From positions 1,056,001 through 1,120,000 of the forward strand of contig JAQFVV010006256.1 of assembly GCA_028023455.1 (NCBI GenBank): a DNA stretch of 64,000 nucleotides. The letters run 5' to 3'. The first letter of the stretch is position 1, and every line of letters starts with the position of its first letter. The position numbers and the translations under genes were made by a program. Source of the stretch: Epiperipatus broadwayi (Eukaryota; Onychophora; Udeonychophora; Euonychophora; Peripatidae). The notes under the pieces are model-generated. The model made no database searches and was not told where the DNA came from. It worked only from the letters and a program-made list of their open reading frames with translations. Shown piece by piece: positions 12,959-24,299 of the stretch.

Positions 12959-13264
12959 GAAGAATCAATAAAAGAGGAAATTCAAGAAGAAATATGTTTT
13001 CAGAAAATGTATTTAGAACTTCCAAAGAAAGTTTCAACAACGATGGCTAAAAATTTGAGTGTACCAATTGTATTCGTTTGTTTGCTTCACTTGGCAAATG
13101 AAAAGGTAAACAGATTTTGCTAAATCAATCAGTTAAAATTATTTATATATATATATATGCATTTCTTTGTTGGATTAACTTTTTTTTTCTTTTTTCAATA
13201 GAATCTGCTGATATTGGGACAAAGCACCATGGATAATATCAAAATTTCGCAAAATGTTTATTAA
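12959..13264 (+). CDS. NCAPH: Condensin complex subunit 2 (CAP-H/Barren family), last two exons
   Basis: CAP-H is the kleisin subunit of condensin I. It bridges the SMC2/SMC4 heads and is needed for mitotic chromosome compaction. Exon 1 is 12,959-13,105 (49 codons, preceded by TTTAG, followed by GTAAAC). Exon 2 is 13,202-13,264 (20 codons plus TAA, preceded by a T-rich tract and CAATAG). The 96-base intron is phase 0. The joined product ends in a 69-residue tail containing MAKNLSVPIVFVCLLHLANE, the conserved C-terminal hallmark of the Cnd2/Barren family, preceded by a charged EESIKEEIQEEI stretch. The reading frame is undamaged and spliced, so this is a real gene end, not a processed pseudogene. 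Upstream exons were not found and may lie outside the window. I see no strong AATAAA just after the stop. Confidence 0.88.
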
Positions 13265-13365
13265 CTTTATATCTGAAAATAATTTTTTTTTATTATATTT
13301 TAACATATGCGCTGTAAATGTGTGAGATGTAAATAATCATTGAAAATTGTTTTATTGAAATTGTC

Positions 13366-13397
<32 letters not shown>

Positions 13398-13543
13398 TTG
13401 TATTGCTATTTTGTATAAAGAATTCGTTTTCATTTTTTGTTTCATATATTTTTATAGTTTGATTACTGACTGTGACAATTTCTCATAAAATTTTAAACAT
13501 TTTTTTTTTTACACTAAGAAAAATCGATTTTAATACTGTTAAC
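13265..13543. other. Downstream of the condensin stop codon; likely 3' UTR
   Basis: A+T-rich sequence with a (TA)n tract near 13,370-13,387. It presumably holds the 3' UTR. A TATAAAG at about 13,416 is the only weak poly(A)-signal-like motif seen before the interspersed repeat begins. Confidence 0.35.
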
Positions 13544-14276
13544 TGTCATATCTGTATATTCACGCAACAAAATCAAGAGTTGTGGCAAATTAACCCAAGA
13601 CTGATCAAGATGAGGTTGTTGAGACCTCGAATCCAATCTCACTCCAGTTCCTTCACCAATGATCAGAGATCTACCACCTTACGGATAATGTGTATGAGAT
13701 TACACTCTCAATTCTTTAATTCGTGTTCCGACTATAATATAGCTGTGGAACATGAGACCAAAAATTTACTAAACAGAGACTACACTTAAATAAATAAATA
13801 CACTTTTAGAATATAGCTGTATGGAAGATATGACCTAACAAACTGATATCACTAATTTTGACTGTGATTCTATAATAATCAATGAGCAAGAAATGAGACA
13901 CTAAATGTAATTATTTTTTATAAATTTTAATATGAACCAAAATTTAAGAAAAAATAAAGAAAATACACCTGGGTCTCATTTTACGCGATAGATAGATTCC
14001 TCAGAAAACACGCGCAAACGAAATCACACAAAAATAACGTAACTTACCTTGAAAAGGGGGGATACGGACTGTGATTTTTCAAAAATCGCGTAAGAGCAAA
14101 GCACCAGCGTAAAATTACTTTAAAATTCGCGCAAAAAAAAATTAAGGAAATAAAATATGACTAATAAAAAATTTCAAATTTGAAAAAAATTGATACAAGA
14201 CAAACTTTTTTAACTATAATATTTAATTTTATTCAAAACAATATGTATTTTTATGCATACATTTTTTATACACGTT

Positions 14277-14680
14277 TTAATTATTATCGCTATTTGCTGA
14301 TAAACAGGTTCGTTTGCAAACTGGTAAAAAATCAGATTCTTCACAAGAGGAAATACAACTAGCACCAACTTCACTCTCATGTTGTGTTAATGGTTTTCTG
14401 GTGACAACATAATTAGTAATTAATCTTTGAGATGATGATTTTATTAATTGTTTATGAATGCGATATCCAGACATACAACCATTTAGCTCTCGTTGGAATT
14501 TAAGATCACGTTCGTGACTAGTGTCATTAATAAGAAAATAATTTGCCAACTGATTAGAAAGTTGAAGACCTTCTCGAATCATTTTTGCAGTGAAAGGAAC
14601 ATGTTCCACTTCTGTTTCATTATCTTTTTCTACATTTTCTTTTGTATCTAAACTTTTATTTTTGTCTTTAATTTTTTAGT
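14277..14680 (-). pseudogene. C-terminal remnant of a Tigger-like transposase
   Basis: The open frame starts after a stop near 14,680 and runs to the stop at 14,277. An acidic, Lys/Glu/Asn-rich linker is followed by a helical stretch (MIREGLQLSNQLANYF, then HERDLKFQRELNGCM). This acidic linker plus two-helix tail resembles the C-terminus of pogo/Tigger-type transposases. The DNA-binding and DDE catalytic domains are absent. It is inside the TIR-bounded element, which is why I assign it to a transposase. Its own motifs alone would be weak evidence. Confidence 0.55.
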
Positions 14681-14971
14681 TTTCAATTCCGTTTAAAAAT
14701 CAAATTTCGTTTCACTGCTATTACTCACCTTTTAAAAATAAACTTGTGGACACTAAATGATTAATAATTGATTATGTTCTTTTTTAAAAAGCAAAAACAG
14801 AATGTGATTTAAAATGCAAAATTAACACGCACAATGTTTGAACAAATTTACATTATAATCTTGTAAAATTTAATGTGTGTATACATAAAATGTGGAAATC
14901 ATGATTTTAATTTCATTATTGCATAAAATCTTACTATTATAAAGCACTGAAAATATTGAAATTACTAAGAT

Positions 14972-15070
14972 GAAAGTCGAATTCCAATAATGTGCTATTA
15001 CTTTCAATATGACGTAAGTGCGCGGAATTTATTATTTAAAGTAATAGCGCATTATCGGAGTTCGACTTCC
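14972..15070. repeat. Imperfect palindrome inside the Tigger-like element
   Basis: The left arm (14,972-15,009, beginning GAAAGTCGAATTCCAATAAT) and right arm (15,033-15,070) are reverse complements with a few mismatches, around a short centre with ATGACGTAAGTGCGCGGAAT. It could fold as a stem of about 38 bp. Confidence 0.75.
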
Positions 15071-15194
15071 GAAGAAACATGAAATACGTAACTTCAAAAT
15101 CGCGTTAAATAAATCCGCGTAAAAAGAGACCCAGGTGTATATAAAATGAAATATATAGCTATCTCACATGTAGGTGAGGATAATGTTAATAGAG

Positions 15195-16560
15195 TACAAA
15201 TTACTTAGATTGGAGAATTTATCATTTACATTTGGAAAACTTATTTATATATTTAATCTACAATTAGCTATTACTCAATTATGCTATGTTATATCCTACA
15301 AGATTTGCAATAGTTAGATTACAGGAATGATTACTGAATTACAACTAGCTTTAATATTATTTTAATGAGTTAAACATTTCTCTCTATACAAATAGTAAAC
15401 TCATGAAACAAGATTTAAATTCAGATCAAAGCTGAAATATTTATTTACTAGGAGGGATGAACTGGTGTTTAGTAGTATAACTTTAGATAGTACAGTGTTT
15501 ATAAAATATCTAATCTGAGTCTGTGCATCTTGGATGTGTGCTTAATCATGGGATTTATTACCGTGTAATCGGTTCCCATGGACCATACTACTTGCTTTGA
15601 AAATGAGACATTTAGTCTGGGTGATCGGAACAGCTTATGAACAAATCCTCTAGTTTCTTGTGCTCCAGTTTTTAATATAATGCTGTCCAAACTAATCAAA
15701 TGGATTGACCTTAAATCAAGTTCGATATATATGAGAATAACAGCAAGGAGTCAAGGCACGTGTCATAAGAACCATTCTCCCCACTGACTATATTATTACT
15801 TAACTAATTTAAAACGCACATTTTTAGTTTCATTCCATGCAACCACCATAAGCCAGTTCACAAAGATAACATCAATAATTATGCTACTAAAGGAATGTAA
15901 TAAAATCTAGTTTGTTAAGGTATCTGTATAGCTTTTGATGTGGAACTAAGGAGGACTACAGCACATCTAGGGAACATTGCAAGTGTAAATACTAATAATA
16001 TGCTGTATTTAATCATGTCTGCTAAATACTAACTAAATAATTTATTTTAAAGAAAATCTATCTTATTAAGCAACTGTAACAGTTTAATTAGGGAGTTTAG
16101 TATGTGCGTTAATGAACAAAGAATTAAATAAATATGAGAGCAGCTAATCATCTCCCTAATTACATTAAATATTAGCAAACTCCATTCTGAATAAAACATA
16201 GTATAAATCAACAAATGCATTATAATGAAAATAATATAGGCATAAGCTTAGATTAAGAAAGAAAGAATAATAACTAGTTGTTATTGATTTACATAAGTGG
16301 AAATTAGAAATTAGCTTTAATTTCGCTTAGTTTGGATTGAATTAGGCAAGACTTAAAAAATTAAAATATAAAGTAAAAAGTACATTTAACTTTCATTTTA
16401 GAAATTAACATTTCAAAGTTTAGGATTTAAAATAGTTTAAAATAAAAGTGGCCATTTACATATTAATATAGCTAGGTTTGAAGGTTTTAGATTTAATTTA
16501 AAGAATAGATTAAACTCTTACAGAAATTGGTTATCAATCTGACTTCTATGATTGACCTGC
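15195..16560. other. AT-rich DNA without recognisable genes
   Basis: The G+C-richer part at about 15,430-15,740 contains a 66-codon minus-strand ORF (15,499-15,699) with no family I recognise. It may be a transposon scrap. The remainder is A+T-rich and featureless. Confidence 0.45.
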
Positions 16561-16830
16561 ATGGTCTCTTGATCTTGGACCGCCTTTTTATTATTATCTC
16601 TGCAACTCTGGCTGAGAATGCCGATGTCCCATGATCTTTTAGATCAGTATTCGGGGAGATAAACAGCAAATCTGTTGCCCACTACTCAATATTTCTCATC
16701 ATGAAATTTTGCTCAGCTTTTTCAAATGAAAATGAAAAATAAAAAAACTTCAAAATAGCTGGAGTGAGAGATTTATATACTGATCTTTTCCCCCTCATCG
16801 GTTACAAAACTTGTTTACGACTTAGTTGGT
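16560..16830 (-). mobile_element. Possible LTR scrap with TATA motif, minus strand
   Basis: A G+C-richer patch in A+T-rich surroundings. Read on the minus strand it has GTATATAAAT (16,771-16,780) followed by CTCTCACTCC and more complex sequence. No coding frame and no terminal repeats were found, so this is only suggestive of an LTR or promoter fragment. Confidence 0.25.
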
Positions 16831-17724
16831 TTTAGATTTGTTTTTCTCATCCTTCCTTTGCAATATTTTTAGCAAAGGCAGGGAATCCTGCTGAGTTATC
16901 GATTTTTTCTTTTTTTAAATAGGTAGTTCCTTGATTTTAACTCAGGCTTATTTATTCACACTATTTTAAAATCTATTTTCGCCTTTAACATTTAATTAAG
17001 TCAAAATTTAGCGAAATATTATTTTTATATTACATATTTTTTTAAAAACACATTTGAAACTCGTAAACATCTTAATCTATATGTAACATATTTAAATGAA
17101 ATTTATCTTTATATGCAAAATACAACAATTTCTATATTATTTTTAGAATAAAATTGACAATAAAACAAAAACAATAATGCTTTTAAATCTATGGCATTAC
17201 TTCTCTTTTTTACATATATGTAAGTTTTCGTTACACATATAGCAAGGTTTACATTAATTTTTTTTTTTTTTTTTCAGAATAGGTTTACATTAGTTTATTT
17301 AACAAATTATAATATGTATGTGCGTATACAATAATTTATCACATGCATACATAAGTGTTGAACGATGTATGCTATAATACATGCACACATGATTATTACA
17401 ATATTTAGGCTTAATTTTAATTTGATATACGCGGGTATATAAATAGAGAAATGGATACTACTATCTAAAATAGTAAGTGAAACAGGATGATTGATAGATC
17501 ACACTGTTTCATATCACTAAAGTCACGGAAAAATAATTTTTTTTTTTTATAATAATGACTTTACTACAGGTTCTCCTTTCTTATTATTCCCTTAAATATT
17601 CTTTCCTGCTCTGACCTGATCCCTGCACACAAATTGAATAAAAATAAAATAATTAGATAGACAAATGAAAGATATATTTAAATAGAAATGCTACTAAATA
17701 TAAATAAATGAAATAGTATATATA
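16830..17724. other. AT-rich DNA, simple repeats only
   Basis: Long T-runs (17,260-17,275 and 17,540-17,550), TATA-rich sequence and CATACATA/CACACATG microsatellite-like stretches. No gene recognised. Confidence 0.5.
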
Positions 17725-18050
17725 TATATTGTACCGGGTTCGATCTGATGCCGCTCGCACTTTCCCTGCCAGTTGGTTTAGCTGGTTTCAACCTTATTTC
17801 TAATAAATTTATAATCTTATTTAATTATAAATATTTGCGTGAACAAACCGGCACGTTCGAGCAAAGTGGAAAATATTGATAGCAGAGCTGTCAATAATAC
17901 CCACGATCAGATCGAGCTATGCAATGCATTACACGATCACCTTTCCAGATCGTGGCCCTCAGCTGCTAGATTCAAACCCCTACTATCCAAACACTTTATT
18001 TGTTTTGAAGTAAACCCCGGGCGACAGCTAGTCTAAAACTAACATGTTCA
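17725..18050 (+). other. G+C-richer unassigned segment with 65-codon ORF
   Basis: The segment begins with TGTACCGGGTTCGATC directly after a (TA)n run, like the TGTGACAG patch at 6.1 kb, and contains an ORF at 17,839-18,036 ending in FEVNPGRQLV. The base composition and abrupt borders suggest a piece of a mobile element. I cannot assign the protein to a family. Confidence 0.35.
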
Positions 18051-18468
18051 GACAGTAGGCCCATAATCCAGCGCTAGAAAAATTTTTTAACTAGCTCAAG
18101 TCTATTTTTTAATTCAGTAACAAAATATGGTTTCAATTAGTGGTGAAAAGAATTGACCGACAAAATAAAGTTTTAGTTTATAAAGACAATTTATTTTAAT
18201 TAGCATTTACTAAACTAATTTTAAATATTTTATAAATCTTATATAACTAATATAACACACACTTTATAATTTTACACATATAATATCTTAGGAGAAAGCA
18301 TTAAATAATATTTGAAATTTAGCATTAAATAATATTTGAAATTTAAAATACAATGACATCAATATACTAACGCATGAACACACACAACATTTTAAACACA
18401 TATTAATAGTTCGTCTATGGGCGCTATAGACTTATTAAACTTGACTCTTGAAGCTTTACGAAAGCGAT

Positions 18469-18617
18469 GGCTACTTTAGAAATGAGTATAAGAAAAATGT
18501 TATTACCTAGGATTTTGAACGTGGATATTTCTTGCTGTTTGCGGCTACTTTAGAAATGAGTATAAGAAAAATGTTATTACCTAGGATTTTGAACGTGGAT
18601 ACTTCTTGCTGTTTGCT
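18469..18617. repeat. 74-bp tandem duplication
   Basis: GGCTACTTTAGAAATGAGTA recurs exactly 74 bases apart (18,469 and 18,543). The two units continue through GAACGTGGATA and TTCTTGCTGTTT with only one or two differences. This is a recent small duplication. Confidence 0.9.
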
Positions 18618-19440
18618 GCTTCTAAGAAGTATTTCTAACCGGTTAGATTTGAAGTTTTCTTGTGGAGATTTGATGCTGATTATTCCGAGGCATTTTCTTT
18701 AAGACAATTAGATATTGAGCAGCTTCAGTTGTTACGCAGGCATCACTTTAATCTGGTAGTTGGCTGTTTTCATCATACTTCAGGCTGGAGAAAGTCGTAT
18801 GTTTTCCAAGGTTTTAACACTGAATTCTGGATATATAATAAGCTGACTGATATAACCCACTGATAGATTGTACTGAACTATTATCTCAAACGCAACTCGA
18901 ACTCAACTAACTGTCCGATAAAAAATTGGCTATTTATACATACGACATGTTGTCATTTTGATATCCTCCAGCAATATCTGTTGTCGAAATTCCTTTGATA
19001 ATCTTTTAATTACGTGTTTTTGAAGATCGTTTAATTAGTAGCCATGCAAACGTGTTGTTTTTATATTTTTATTAGTAGCCACTGCTAAGTGTTTTTTAAT
19101 TTTTTAACTTTCATTTATTTTTCAATATAATTTTAACACGCACATATACATACATTTATCATTTCTTTGTTTATCTCATGCACACATATATTTTATTAAC
19201 AAGCTTACATTTACGCACATGTATAATTTAAGATCAATTCATTATTTAGTTTTTAAGCTTACTGTTTTTTTTAACTCAAATGAAAAGAGATTCATATTTT
19301 TAAACTTTACGTTACATTTTAACTAATAATAATAAAAAACTCTTTACTTCTTTTATAAAACCTTCTTACGTTTTCTTTTATGAAAGATTTTTATTTTAAT
19401 AATTTTTTTAAACAAAATTATTATGTGCCAACACAATGTT
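18618..19440. other. Unassigned; 67-codon ORF in a G+C-richer patch
   Basis: The ORF at 18,660-18,863 (+) encodes a peptide with no domain I recognise. Beyond about 18,960 the sequence returns to A+T-rich simple DNA. It may be a further scrap of LTR element, given the gypsy tail that follows. Confidence 0.35.
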
Positions 19441-19469
19441 GGTACAATATAATAAAAAAAAAAAAAGGT

Positions 19470-19900
19470 CCTAAGATAGATTTAGCACTTAAATGGGATC
19501 TAGGGTTTCAGCTGTAAGTCTACATGTCTTTAAACTCCCTGCGTTACATGGGCCGATAATCCTGTTGTCTTTCTCCAATGAAAAGGCATTAGCCCCATGA
19601 CATTTTTTTATCCGGTAGGAATTTTGAGACAATGAAAAAAATTTATGGTACTTACAGAGAGGTTTGTTACTAGGTCATACAGATTTAACCCATACCAAGT
19701 CACCTATTAAATATGTATCCTGACCCATGCGGTTTGGGTCTATAAGTTGCCATATGCCTTAGTTTTAGTCTAGCTTTATTCTTGTCATCTTCAGGACGTA
19801 TTGTTTCACTCTCAGTTGGTAAAGGTACTGAAATTACGGGTGGGTATTGAAACGATAACTTTCCAAGCCCCTATCGTTTCACCATCAAACCTAATGACAC
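19470..19900 (-). pseudogene. Ty3/gypsy integrase C-terminal relic
   Basis: Minus-strand translations across frames give ARLKLRHMATYRPKPHGSGY, then a GDLVWVKS-like stretch (seen as a GD-L-WV series with frame changes), then SNKPLCKYHKFF. This resembles the Ty3/gypsy integrase tail that carries the chromodomain-proximal GPY/F module. Stops and frameshifts are frequent. No catalytic core was found next to it, so it is a fragment of a different or shattered copy from the element at 22.7-27.7 kb. Confidence 0.5.
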
Positions 19901-20436
19901 TCTCATCTGTGCTAAGTTCGAACCTATTTAAATGTTAATAAATATAAAATTCGTTCATGTCTGTATAAACTATTATATATTTACGTGCGAACGAACGCTA
20001 TAATTAGATAGGATTAGTAAAATTATAGCATCCTAAAGTTATTTAATATTTCTAAAAATGTTTATTATATTATTTAAGTTAAGAGTAAATTATTAATTTT
20101 GTTGTTTAATATTGTAATTTCGTATGTGGATATATAATCTGTGCTATATAGAAGAAAGACATGATAAAATATGTAAAAGCCGTTATCTAAAAATACTATT
20201 AAATGTTTCTTTAAAATTGTTAAAAGATTTCTTGTTTTAAATATATTTCAGAGAAAAGTTTCTCGAAAATATATTTAAAAGCTATATCAAAATATATTTG
20301 TAAATTATTTTTAATAAATATGTTAAAAATGTTTTCGTTTTAAAAAAATGTTAAAAGGTTGTTTTTAAATAGAAAGAGTTTCTATTATATGTAAGATTAA
20401 AAATAAAAGCTGGTCAAGTAATTAAAAGATTTTGAT
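19900..20436. other. AT-rich DNA, nothing recognised
   Basis: Low-complexity A+T-rich sequence between the integrase scrap and the possible LTR. No ORF or repeat of note. Confidence 0.5.
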
Positions 20437-20760
20437 TGTAAACAAGTGTCATTAACGACCACACCTGGAATTCGTAAAAAGTAAAACTAGTTCAAAATTT
20501 ACTAATTAAAATCTCCTTAGATAAGAGTAAGTTATTTTAAAATCTAAAATAATAGCTTATGGAATGTTTCTAACATAAGTTATCTAAGATCTGGATTATA
20601 AATTGAAAAATACTTAATTAAATTCCTGAGTTTAATGAGTCTTGAGGCGGGAGATTCCGATAAGGAAAACCTATAAATACTCTGTATTTTTTAACAAAAA
20701 AAAACAGCCATATTGTTAGTGAGAGTTGTAGCCAGTCTTCACAATTGTTAAAGTTTAACA
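20437..20760 (+). mobile_element. Possible solo LTR (TGTA...AACA) with TATA box
   Basis: The segment starts TGTAAACAAG, ends TTTAACA, and has a well-placed CTATAAATAC (20,671-20,680) followed about 30 bases on by T-rich then more complex sequence, as in U3-R-U5. The DNA immediately after (to about 20,950) is much richer in G+C, like an LTR-element leader. I see no clear primer-binding site or flanking 4-6 base duplication, so the ends are a guess. Confidence 0.35.
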
Positions 20761-21780
20761 TGTCCGGCTAAAAGCGGGCATCTTGTTGCTGTTACTCCGC
20801 GGGAGAACGGGGTTTCTCTCGTCGAAATGCCTAAACCCCATCATGCCGATAGAAGAGACGAGCCTAACATAAGGGGAAAGATGATGCCGCCCAGTCAAAC
20901 TAAACCAAACCAACAGCCAAGAACTTGCAGATAAATCATACCGGTACCGTTTTATTTTTCAAACCGCAGAGCTCTGTGTAATTCTGTGTAAATGTAAATA
21001 ATATCTATATAAGTTAGTTAACTTTCTTTTAAAATAATGATAAAGCTAAATGTAACCAAAACTTAAATCCATTTAATTAATATTTTAAATATGTCAATTG
21101 CTATCCGAAATTTCATGTTGTTAAAGTTTAAATAATCTGAGTAATTTATATTTTCCTTTCATTTAAAGTAAATTATTTAGTTTAAAGTTATATCACTGCG
21201 GTTGTGTCTATATTTCTTTGTTTATTTTAAATGCTTATTATATTTTATATGCCAATATTTCGAAACAGTAGGCACTTATTTTATGTTTTAAGAAGATATT
21301 ATTTGAAAATCTTCGCATAATTTATTTATAGCATCAACTTTCTGCGCTGTTTCGAAATCCTATTTTTTTTATTATTTAAATGATTTAATATGTGAAAGGT
21401 GGCTTTTTTTATAACCAACCAGTTAAAAACTTAACCTTATAGTTTTATTTAGAATTAAATTTAGCCTTGATCATATAAGTATATTTGACATTTAAATTCT
21501 TAAGTCCATAGAAATATACTTTTCCTCCTTAAATATTTATTATCTATAAGTAACTTAATAGATCGAACATGTCAAAGTACAGATGTAATAATATTCCCGT
21601 TAGTAGCATAGAAATTTATTATCAGGCTACGCAAGAGTTGGTCCCAATTTGATAGAGCTAATATGCTATTAACTCGTATTTCATAGTATGAAATATACTA
21701 TTCTTTGCTTGGCGGATGTGATATATTATTCTATAAAATATTCTCGTTTTGCTGCTATACGTAATATACGTATCTTAAGC
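20761..21780. other. G+C-richer leader-like patch, then AT-rich DNA
   Basis: 20,761-20,960 contains CCGCGGGAGAACGGGG and GATGCCGCCCAGTC stretches that contrast with the surroundings. They may be the untranslated leader of an LTR element. No ORF was found there. The rest is A+T-rich and featureless. Confidence 0.4.
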
Positions 21781-22130
21781 TGGAGCCACGGCGTTGCCAG
21801 CACATCTTCTCTTATAGGGTAGAGCAGTAGCGAAGCCTGAGCCAAGGCCAGGTTAGCACGTAAGACCCCCGCCATTCCTGAACACAATGTTCCTTTTCAC
21901 GCAGCATTGCGATCGGTTACAGGGTACCGGCGTTTGTCGCAAGAACCCTGAAGTTATTTCATCCATCCGCAGAGCGACTTTTCCTATTATTGTTTACCTG
22001 TGCCATAGCGCATTGGTAAAATCTTATGCAGCCAACTCTCCCACCTTTATATAACGCTTTCAGCATTCTGAAATTTTCTCTCGAAAGCCATGTTCGATCG
22101 ATCGTTACTTGAGCTGGTTTATGCGCTCAT
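21780..22130 (+). other. G+C-rich island with TATA motif, unassigned
   Basis: About 350 bases of conspicuously higher G+C content, ending with TTTATATAA (22,046-22,053), about 30 bases upstream of a CAGCATTCTG stretch and an ATG at about 22,090. This is promoter-like or LTR-like. No coding frame follows. It could be an LTR of a neighbouring gypsy element or a host promoter fragment. Confidence 0.3.
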
Positions 22131-22700
22131 TATTAAATTATATATGGGTATTTTAGTAAATAAATTCATGATCAAAGTTTGATATAATTATGTATCTAAC
22201 CGCCACCGATGTAATAGGATTTGGCTTATCGAGATTTATAGACATAACGTAGTGATTAATTATGTATTAATTGAAAAGCAACTCATAAGATGGGCACATG
22301 TTAAACCCATTTATGAAAATTAAATGAAAGTATTTATCTAAAGCTATTTTGAATTGTATAAAAATTATTTATATAAAGCTATTTTGAATTGTATGTAAAA
22401 AGAGAATGTGTTCTCTTATCCACCCAATGTTTGTACATTCGACGCTGAAATGTGTAAAACTAATCAATTTCATGCCAATTGTAAATAAATATATAATTAA
22501 TTTAATGTATTTCGTTCTCTGTTTCGTTACTGATCTAATTCAATCCAATTCTAATTACTATTTATAGCCTATATATGTGAAAACTATGCATTAAGTTAAA
22601 TTAAATTTAGTGATATTTTAGTCAATTAAGAACCTTTCTTTTATTCATCAGAGTCTTATTGCTTCTCCGTGACCTATGTCGGCCGTGTGAAAAGAGATAT
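22130..22700. other. AT-rich DNA with a small 35-bp direct repeat
   Basis: AAAGCTATTTTGAATTGTA appears at 22,340 and again at about 22,375. Otherwise this is plain A+T-rich DNA; any 3' LTR of the minus-strand gypsy element should lie here but is not recognisable. Confidence 0.45.
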
Positions 22701-23760
22701 ACTATGTGTAATTTCAAGGTGGTCATTCGTAGGGTCTTGTGTCTTGGAATCCTGGCTTACGAGTTGAAGTGTGGTCGGACTCGGGATGTCACAGTCCTAG
22801 TCTGGTCAGCTTCGGTCTCTTTTGCTTGGATTCTGAATTCTGTTACGCGAATGTACAAACTTGACTGTTACAGTATATCTTTCTAAATGTAACCTTATTG
22901 GTTGGTAACCTGTGGACTCATTGCAAATTTCATTGATACTATGCAAAATTGTCTCCGTTTTATTTACCCAACTACGATGGTCATATCTCACAGGATCTAT
23001 ATAGACATCTCAGCTTCCTCATAACTCTTTCGCAAGGATTTGACTGGGTTACGAACTGACATTAAGACGTGCCTTATTCCTTTTCCATCCAGGTTATGGA
23101 TATAAATACAGTGTCTATCTGAAAAGATGGTAGATAGTTTTCCTACCTCGGATAATTGATCTTCGGAGGATGCCAATAGATTCTCAGGTAGCCACATCTA
23201 ACAGGATACGCTCGAACATACTTGGGAAATGCATCATATATCATGAGGAGATACTTATATCTCTTATATGAAGGCAATGGACCATAATGATTAATGGCGA
23301 GTACTTGATTTTGTTCAATGGGAATAATGGAGATTACAGGGCATATATAGACCTATTTGTAGGTTTACTCTTGGCACAGAGGTAGCATTGCCTCCAGTTT
23401 CTCAAAATGCTCTCTCATACAGACATGGCAAATAGAACTGACACCATAGATCCTCCTGTTTTCGCAGTCCATAATATCCAATAGCATCGTGTAAAATATC
23501 CAACCACTTGGTCTCTAAGTTGGGGTGGAATCAAAATTCTTTATACCTCCTTATCCCTTCCCACTCTGCTGCAATATGCTATTTCTAATTCTAATCTGCC
23601 TATGGATTTGGTGTTCCTGGTGGCCATGTGTGCCTTTACTGTCTCTGATCATCCTCATTAATTTTTCATACTGCGGGAATCTTTCTTGCCAATATAGTAG
23701 ATTTCTTAAGTGTGCTTCTATTGAACCATTCATCACGTGCATCTAGGGGTTCCTTTAATA
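22700..23760 (-). pseudogene. Ty3/gypsy integrase relic
   Basis: Read on the minus strand in several frames. A zinc-finger region comes first, with CHVC preserved near 23,415. A core follows with INHYGPLPSYKRYKYLLMIY (the first catalytic Asp position appears as Asn), then FSDRHCIYIHN and RHVLMSVRNP. The end is NESTGYQPIRL, the conserved strand after the core, and a basic tail. Stops and frameshifts break the gene many times. The tail (about 22,710-22,850) matches scraps at the ends of both 2.7-kb duplicated blocks (37.9 and 44.4 kb). The enzyme would have inserted the element's cDNA into host DNA. Confidence 0.75.
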
Positions 23761-23959
23761 CGGGGGGATTGGGGTTTCTGCTTCAAATATCAGCTACAAT
23801 ATTTTCTGAGCCGGGGCAATACCTTACTTTATAGTCAAACCTCTGGAAACAAACTCCATCTTAGCAGTCTCATTTGTCAAGTAACTGCTATTTAAAAACT
23901 CAAGACATCAATGATCTGTCATAATGGTGACCTGTGATCCCAACAGAAATTCGTTTAAA

Positions 23960-24290
23960 TTTTTCACAGGCCTACACTATCGCTAGAGTCTCCTGTTCAG
24001 TTACAGTATAGTGGATTTCTGGCCTTTTTAAGGTTCTATTGATGAAGTAGAACATTCTTTGTTGCTGCATCTCATTAATTTGAAATAAAACTGCATCAAT
24101 ACCTAGACAGTTATAATCTGTCTGCACATAAAAAAGGTGTTTAAAGTCAGTGTGGCTGAGAATAATTGTCTGGAGGAACTTCTCCTTAGCTCTTTGAAAC
24201 TCATGGTGACTTTTTTCATCCCATTCCCACTTGGCCTCTTTCTTGGTTAGGATTACCATTCCGGCGGTATCTAGCACGAAACCTTGGTAA
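23960..24290 (-). pseudogene. Ty3/gypsy RNase H domain relic
   Basis: An open frame of 101 codons carries KKEAKWEWDEKSHHEFQRAK, then LSHTDFKHLFYVQTD with the catalytic-type Asp, then GIDAVLFQ, INRTLKRPEIHYTVTEQETL and AIV. This is the standard gypsy order linking the RT thumb to RNase H. The frame is open here but its neighbours are broken. It follows the RT relic directly on the minus strand. Confidence 0.85.
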
Positions 24291-24299
24291 AAACAGTTA

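Larger units (their letters stand above)
13966..15137 (-). mobile_element. Pogo/Tigger-like DNA transposon, internally deleted
   Basis: The 1,172-bp element has terminal inverted repeats CACCTGGGTCTCATTTTACG (left) and the inverse of CGTAAAAAGAGACCCAGGTG (right), differing at one base in the first 22. It is flanked by TA on both sides (13,964-13,965 and 15,138-15,139). The R1 copy at 29.6-30.1 kb supplies the empty site. The sub-terminal ACGCG-rich ends and the transposase tail on the minus strand suggest the pogo/Tigger group of Tc1-mariner elements. The rest of the transposase (HTH, DDE core) is missing, so the copy is not autonomous. Confidence 0.85.
13544..15194 (+). repeat. Interspersed repeat R1, copy 1, split by a DNA transposon
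   Basis: The segments 13,544-13,965 and 15,138-15,194 together align with the continuous copy at 29,599-30,075. They share GTCATATCT, then TGGCAAATTA, ACTAAACAGAGACTA, TAAATAAATAAATACAC, and finally ATATATAGCTATCTCACAT. Divergence is moderate. The break is exactly at the inserted element 13,966-15,137. An ACCTCGAATCC motif resembles a Pol III B box, but I could not pair it with an A box, so its class is undetermined. Confidence 0.8.

Noticed and set aside
22340-22394. Short 35-bp direct repeat as an LTR border or attachment site
   Set aside because: Too short and internal to A+T-rich DNA; no matching copy at the other end of the gypsy relic.
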